Under the pieces are notes generated by a model. That model did not search any database and was not told where the DNA came from. It was given only the letters and a program-made list of their open reading frames with translations. Of a stretch of 8,845 nt of DNA, positions 6,237 through 8,845 are shown in pieces (the first letter of the stretch is position 1; every line of letters begins with the position of its first letter). Both the position numbers and the translations under genes were made by a program. The DNA is from an uncultured Candidatus Melainabacteria bacterium (lineage in GTDB: Bacteria > Cyanobacteriota > Vampirovibrionia > Gastranaerophilales > Gastranaerophilaceae): assembly GCA_934692295.1 (NCBI GenBank), contig CAKUTL010000060.1, positions 1 to 8,845 on the forward strand, read 5' to 3'.

Positions 6237-6635
6237 TGGAGACGGTGGGAGTCGAACCCACGTCCAAAATGGATAAAAATAAACCTCTACGTGTGTAGAT
6301 ATTAATTTTCTCGACTAACTCTGGGAAATATCAGAACCAGACAAGTTAGTCCTAGGTTTTATTTGAGGGAAACACTAAACCCTTAGTGGTTAATCTTGGT
6401 ACAGCTACCACTAATTGCTGCACTGCAACTTGCATAATTGCCCCATAAAATCGGCAAGCTGGACGTTATGAGGAGCCTAGAATCAGCGACTAAGCAGCTA
6501 AAGCGTTAGCTCTAGAGAAGTCAGCTTTGATTACATTGTTAGCATTTAATTTGTTTTGCTCGTTGATAACCGAGAACAGCGCTCGGACACGCAACCTATT
6601 TTCACCAAACATCCTGTCAAATCCAAAACGTCCCC
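6237..6635 (-). ncRNA. ssrA: Transfer-messenger RNA (one-piece tmRNA)
   Basis: The RNA rescues stalled ribosomes with SmpB, acting first as Ala-tRNA and then as a short mRNA that adds a degradation tag. The 5' end reads GGGGACGTTTTGGATTTGAC and the 3' end has the T arm GTGGGTTCGACTCCCAC followed by CGTCTCC and discriminator A. The ends form a seven-pair acceptor stem, GGGGACG with CGTCTCC, with one G-U. The terminal CCA is not encoded (GTT follows), so it must be added by nucleotidyltransferase. Length is about 399 nt and the gene is not permuted into two pieces. The tag frame lies at 6490-6543, and the pseudoknot-rich interior fills the rest. It has its own promoter and terminator and sits just downstream of the TPR gene on the same strand. 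Confidence 0.97.
6490..6543 (-). other. ssrA: tmRNA proteolysis tag reading frame
   Basis: The internal frame encodes ANNVIKADFSRANALAA and a TAG stop, with GCT at 6541-6543 as the likely resume codon. The ALAA end is the classic ClpXP-type degron. The ANNVI start is like cyanobacterial tags (ANNIV), a clue to the lineage. Confidence 0.88.
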
Positions 6636-6642
6636 ATGAATG

Positions 6643-6669
6643 TTTATAACTGGTGTTATTAATGTACAA
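6643..6669 (-). promoter_or_regulatory. Alternative tmRNA-proximal promoter
   Basis: On the minus strand TTGTAC (6664-6669) and TATAAA (6643-6648) are separated by 15 nt, and TATAAA lies exactly 7 nt before the mature 5' G. This would start the RNA at its mature end. Spacing is short, so it ranks below the upstream promoter. Confidence 0.3.
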
Positions 6670-6677
6670 GTAATATT

Positions 6678-6705
6678 ATTATAACCCATTTAGACTCTTT
6701 TTCAA
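6678..6705 (-). promoter_or_regulatory. Main tmRNA promoter
   Basis: On the minus strand TTGAAA (6700-6705) and a perfect TATAAT (6678-6683) are separated by 16 nt. Transcription would start near 6671, giving a leader of about 36 nt that RNase P would remove to make the mature 5' end at 6635. Confidence 0.7.
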
Positions 6706-6722
6706 GTCCATGGAATGGAAAT

Positions 6723-8708
6723 CTAGTCGAATTTCACTTGAGAACTATATTCAAAACTTTTAATAAGCTTTTCTTTGGTTCGTTTTTTCTCATCTTTTTC
6801 AACAGCAAGGTTTAAATACTTTTCGGAATTTGAGTCATCGCCCATTTTTTTATAAATAAAAGCTCTAATAACGTCTGTATCTGCATTCTGCTCTTGAATT
6901 TTATCACAAGATTCTAAAGCTTTCTCAAATTCTTTTTTAGTTGTATAAATCGTCGCAAGACAGCATAACGCTACATCAAGTTTTTCTTTGTTATAAATTT
7001 TTTCCAGTTCTTTTAGAGCTTTCTCTTGTCCTTGCAAATACTTACAATAAGCAATCAAAACTTTCAGAACTGAATACTCTGGAAATTTCTTTAGATTTTT
7101 TATTGCGTTTTTGTATTCACCAAGAAAAAATAGAGCAATTCCTTTATTACCATAAAATCCCTTATCTAGCTCTTTTTTGTAAAGCTTTTCAGCTCTTTCA
7201 CACCATTTCAAAGCTAAATATGGTTTACCTGAGGTTACAAGTATGCCGATTTTATTTCTATAAGGACGCCAGCGACTTTCTCCATTTTTAATTGCTTTAT
7301 TGTAGAATTTTAAAGCAAGGGCATCCTGTTTAGCTAATTCATAGCAAAACCCTTTCTCAAAATTATAATTGTTAGGTTCTACATTATATTCTGTTCTATA
7401 GAGATTAACTGCCATTTCAAAAACTTCTTTTGCTTCCTCATATTTGCGAATATGACAAAGACAATTTGCTTTATCATAGTAATTTTGAGATTTATTTGGA
7501 TTAATACTTATACAAAAATCAAAGATTTCAATTGCATCTTCATATTTCTCTGCATTCCAAAGTTCATAAGCTTTGAAAACATAGGCAAAATGTTTATCAA
7601 TATCAGCGATTTCTTTGTTATCAATAAGTTTTTGACAATCAGCTAAAACTTTTTCACTATCTTTATTATTGTACTCAATATCTATTTTCAAATCATACAG
7701 TTTAAGTTGAAAATCAATATTATCTACAAATTTAGCTATCACATCATCTAAATATTGATAAGCTTTTTCTTTTTCCCCCTTTTTAACATAAATATCTGCA
7801 ATACATTCATAATTATGCTCTTCAAATGGAAACAAATCCAAACTCTTTTTATAATCTTGTATTGCACCATCATAATCTTTTATTTCAGATTTTATACAAG
7901 CTCGCCTATCAAAAATATAAGAGTTTCTGTCATCTAGTTCAATTGATTTATCTAGAGCTTTGATTGCTTCTTTTGAAATTTTTAAAGCATAGAACTTTTG
8001 GATTGGCAAAATCAAATGGTAATAAGTTGCCAAATTTGAATAATTCAGAGCCGTTGGTTTGATTAAAATTGATTTATTAAGAATTTTCCGCATTGTCGAA
8101 TCATATTTTTTTATTGTTTTTTGACGTTCTTTTTCATCTTCACAGTCAGAAATAATATGCTCAATAATATCAAAATAAAGGTCATAATATTCTTGTTTTT
8201 TAGGATTTAATTTTATTGCACCTTTTATATTCCGTTCTGCGTCAAAATTGTAATCGCCACGTTGATTCTTTGCACCGATATAAAATATTTCATCACAATT
8301 TGGATTGAGTGTTAAAAGATAACATTTTATATATGCTAAAGCAATATCATTATCTTCGCTTTTCATTACGCTTAAGTTATTTGCTATTTGTAAGAGAGTT
8401 TGCTCGTTATATTTTTCTGGTTCTTGTTGAATTTTAGCTCTTATATCAATTGCTCTTTTGATTTTTTCATTGAGGGGATTTGAATCAATGTGCTTATCCA
8501 AATAAAATAGAGCTTTTTTATTATCTTTTAAAACTTTCCCATAACAACAATATAAACCACAAATTATATTGTCATATAACTCATGCGTTGTAATTTCGTC
8601 TTTTTCTGCGAGTTCCCGTGCTTTTTCAAAATATCTAACGGCAGATTTTAACCCATCTTCATATCTCAAAACACCTTCATCGTAGAAATATTTTGCATCT
8701 TTTTTCAT
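6723..8708 (-). CDS. Large cytoplasmic tetratricopeptide-repeat (TPR) protein
   Basis: The 661-residue product is made of helical repeats and has no signal peptide or membrane segment. Clear TPR units include residues about 249-295 (EAIKALDKSIELDDRN, then YDGAIQDYKKSLDLFP), about 298-325 (YECIADIYVKKGEKEKAYQY) and about 393-435 (YEDAIEIFDFCISINPNK, then YEEAKEVFEMA); weaker units fill both ends. No catalytic domain is visible, so it is most likely a scaffold or adaptor; the partner is unknown. Cysteines are fairly frequent. ATG 8708 is preceded by GAGG at 8717-8720 with 8-nt spacing, and a good promoter lies just upstream, which supports this start. It ends at TAG 6723-6725, directly before the tmRNA promoter on the same strand, with no terminator seen between, so read-through into ssrA is possible. 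Confidence 0.9.
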   Translation of the reverse strand: MKKDAKYFYDEGVLRYEDGLKSAVRYFEKARELAEKDEITTHELYDNIICGLYCCYGKVLKDNKKALFYLDKHIDSNPLNEKIKRAIDIRAKIQQEPEKYNEQTLLQIANNLSVMKSEDNDIALAYIKCYLLTLNPNCDEIFYIGAKNQRGDYNFDAERNIKGAIKLNPKKQEYYDLYFDIIEHIISDCEDEKERQKTIKKYDSTMRKILNKSILIKPTALNYSNLATYYHLILPIQKFYALKISKEAIKALDKSIELDDRNSYIFDRRACIKSEIKDYDGAIQDYKKSLDLFPFEEHNYECIADIYVKKGEKEKAYQYLDDVIAKFVDNIDFQLKLYDLKIDIEYNNKDSEKVLADCQKLIDNKEIADIDKHFAYVFKAYELWNAEKYEDAIEIFDFCISINPNKSQNYYDKANCLCHIRKYEEAKEVFEMAVNLYRTEYNVEPNNYNFEKGFCYELAKQDALALKFYNKAIKNGESRWRPYRNKIGILVTSGKPYLALKWCERAEKLYKKELDKGFYGNKGIALFFLGEYKNAIKNLKKFPEYSVLKVLIAYCKYLQGQEKALKELEKIYNKEKLDVALCCLATIYTTKKEFEKALESCDKIQEQNADTDVIRAFIYKKMGDDSNSEKYLNLAVEKDEKKRTKEKLIKSFEYSSQVKFD

Positions 8709-8716
8709 TTATCCAA

Positions 8717-8720
8717 CCTC
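8717..8720 (-). promoter_or_regulatory. Ribosome binding site of the TPR gene
   Basis: GAGG on the minus strand lies 8 nt before ATG 8708 and fixes the start codon. Confidence 0.7.
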
Positions 8721-8732
8721 AATATAATAATA

Positions 8733-8760
8733 ATTATAAAGATTTTTTCAAAAATGTAAA
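8733..8760 (-). promoter_or_regulatory. Promoter of the TPR gene
   Basis: On the minus strand TTTACA (8755-8760) and TATAAT (8733-8738) are 16 nt apart, giving a leader of about 20 nt. A second option pairs TTGAAA at about 8746-8751 with a later AT-rich -10. Confidence 0.6.
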
Positions 8761-8771
8761 TGAAATACAAA

Positions 8772-8788
8772 TGTAACAAAATATTACA
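8772..8788. promoter_or_regulatory. 17-bp palindrome, possible operator
   Basis: TGTAACAAAATATTACA has TGTAA and TTACA half-sites separated by 7 nt. It lies 12 bp upstream of the TPR gene -35 and 25 bp from the rightward -35, well placed for a regulator of both genes. The regulator is not identifiable. Confidence 0.4.
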
Positions 8789-8812
8789 AAAAGGGTAAAA
8801 AAGGTTAAAGAA

Positions 8813-8840
8813 TTGAAGAAAAAGAGCCGATAAATATAAT
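8813..8840 (+). promoter_or_regulatory. Rightward promoter for a gene beyond the window
   Basis: TTGAAG (8813-8818) and a perfect TATAAT (8835-8840) are 16 nt apart, pointing out of the right edge. The AAGGA that ends the window could be part of the leader or RBS. Confidence 0.5.
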
Positions 8841-8845
8841 AAGGA

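Noticed and set aside
6237..6265. T-arm-like sequence as a separate tRNA gene
   Set aside because: It is the 3' end of the tmRNA; no D arm or anticodon arm is adjacent, and the 5' half lies at 6629-6635.
6012..6305. Plus-strand 97-residue open frame
   Set aside because: It runs through the end of the exported protein gene, two terminators and the tmRNA 3' end in another frame; not a gene.
6941..7937. Three plus-strand open frames opposite the TPR gene
   Set aside because: They are antisense shadows with Phe/Ile/Leu-rich nonsense composition expected from AT-rich helical repeats.

Overview
This AT-rich window looks like a bacterial chromosome segment, probably from a gut-type lineage related to non-photosynthetic cyanobacteria (Gastranaerophilales, 'Melainabacteria'). 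The best taxonomic hint is the tmRNA tag ANNVIKADFSRANALAA, whose ANN-V/I start resembles cyanobacterial tags. The low G+C and the protein types fit but prove nothing. The genetic code is standard: complete genes stop at TAA or TAG and Trp is TGG.

Left edge (1-660): the last 36 codons of a gene entering from outside, possibly a polysaccharide glycosyltransferase, followed by about 550 bases of mostly non-coding DNA. That stretch holds a short frame-broken coding remnant, a more GC-rich block that can fold, and two copies of a TTCCCTG/CAGGGAA hairpin. The second copy resembles a terminator.

Retron (681-2812): this is the highlight. It is a three-part anti-phage type retron in the order effector, msr-msd RNA, reverse transcriptase. 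The effector matches the nucleoside deoxyribosyltransferase-like plus winged-helix protein of retrons Ec86 and St85. The RNA between the two genes has clear a1/a2 complementary ends and a TTAGC branch-site context. The reverse transcriptase carries NAxxH, YADD and ITG motifs. A perfect 23-bp inverted repeat that includes the RT stop codon closes the unit. By family knowledge, RT, RNA and cDNA should hold the effector inactive until phage infection disturbs the complex.

Scar region (2813-4124): remains of a minus-strand AAA/DUF4143 ATPase with no N-terminal ATPase domain, an in-frame TGA and a one-base frameshift. It abuts the 5'-truncated tail of a plus-strand gene. That tail overlaps by ATGA with an intact gene for a 649-residue exported protein (4121-6070), which appears to contain two short beta-rich FlgT-like modules around a CsgG/LpoB-like middle.

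Right part (6100-8845): facing terminators, then a one-piece tmRNA (ssrA, minus strand) with its own promoter and terminator, then a large minus-strand TPR protein with a good promoter and RBS. The last 140 bases form a divergent regulatory region with a 17-bp palindrome and a rightward promoter for a gene beyond the window.
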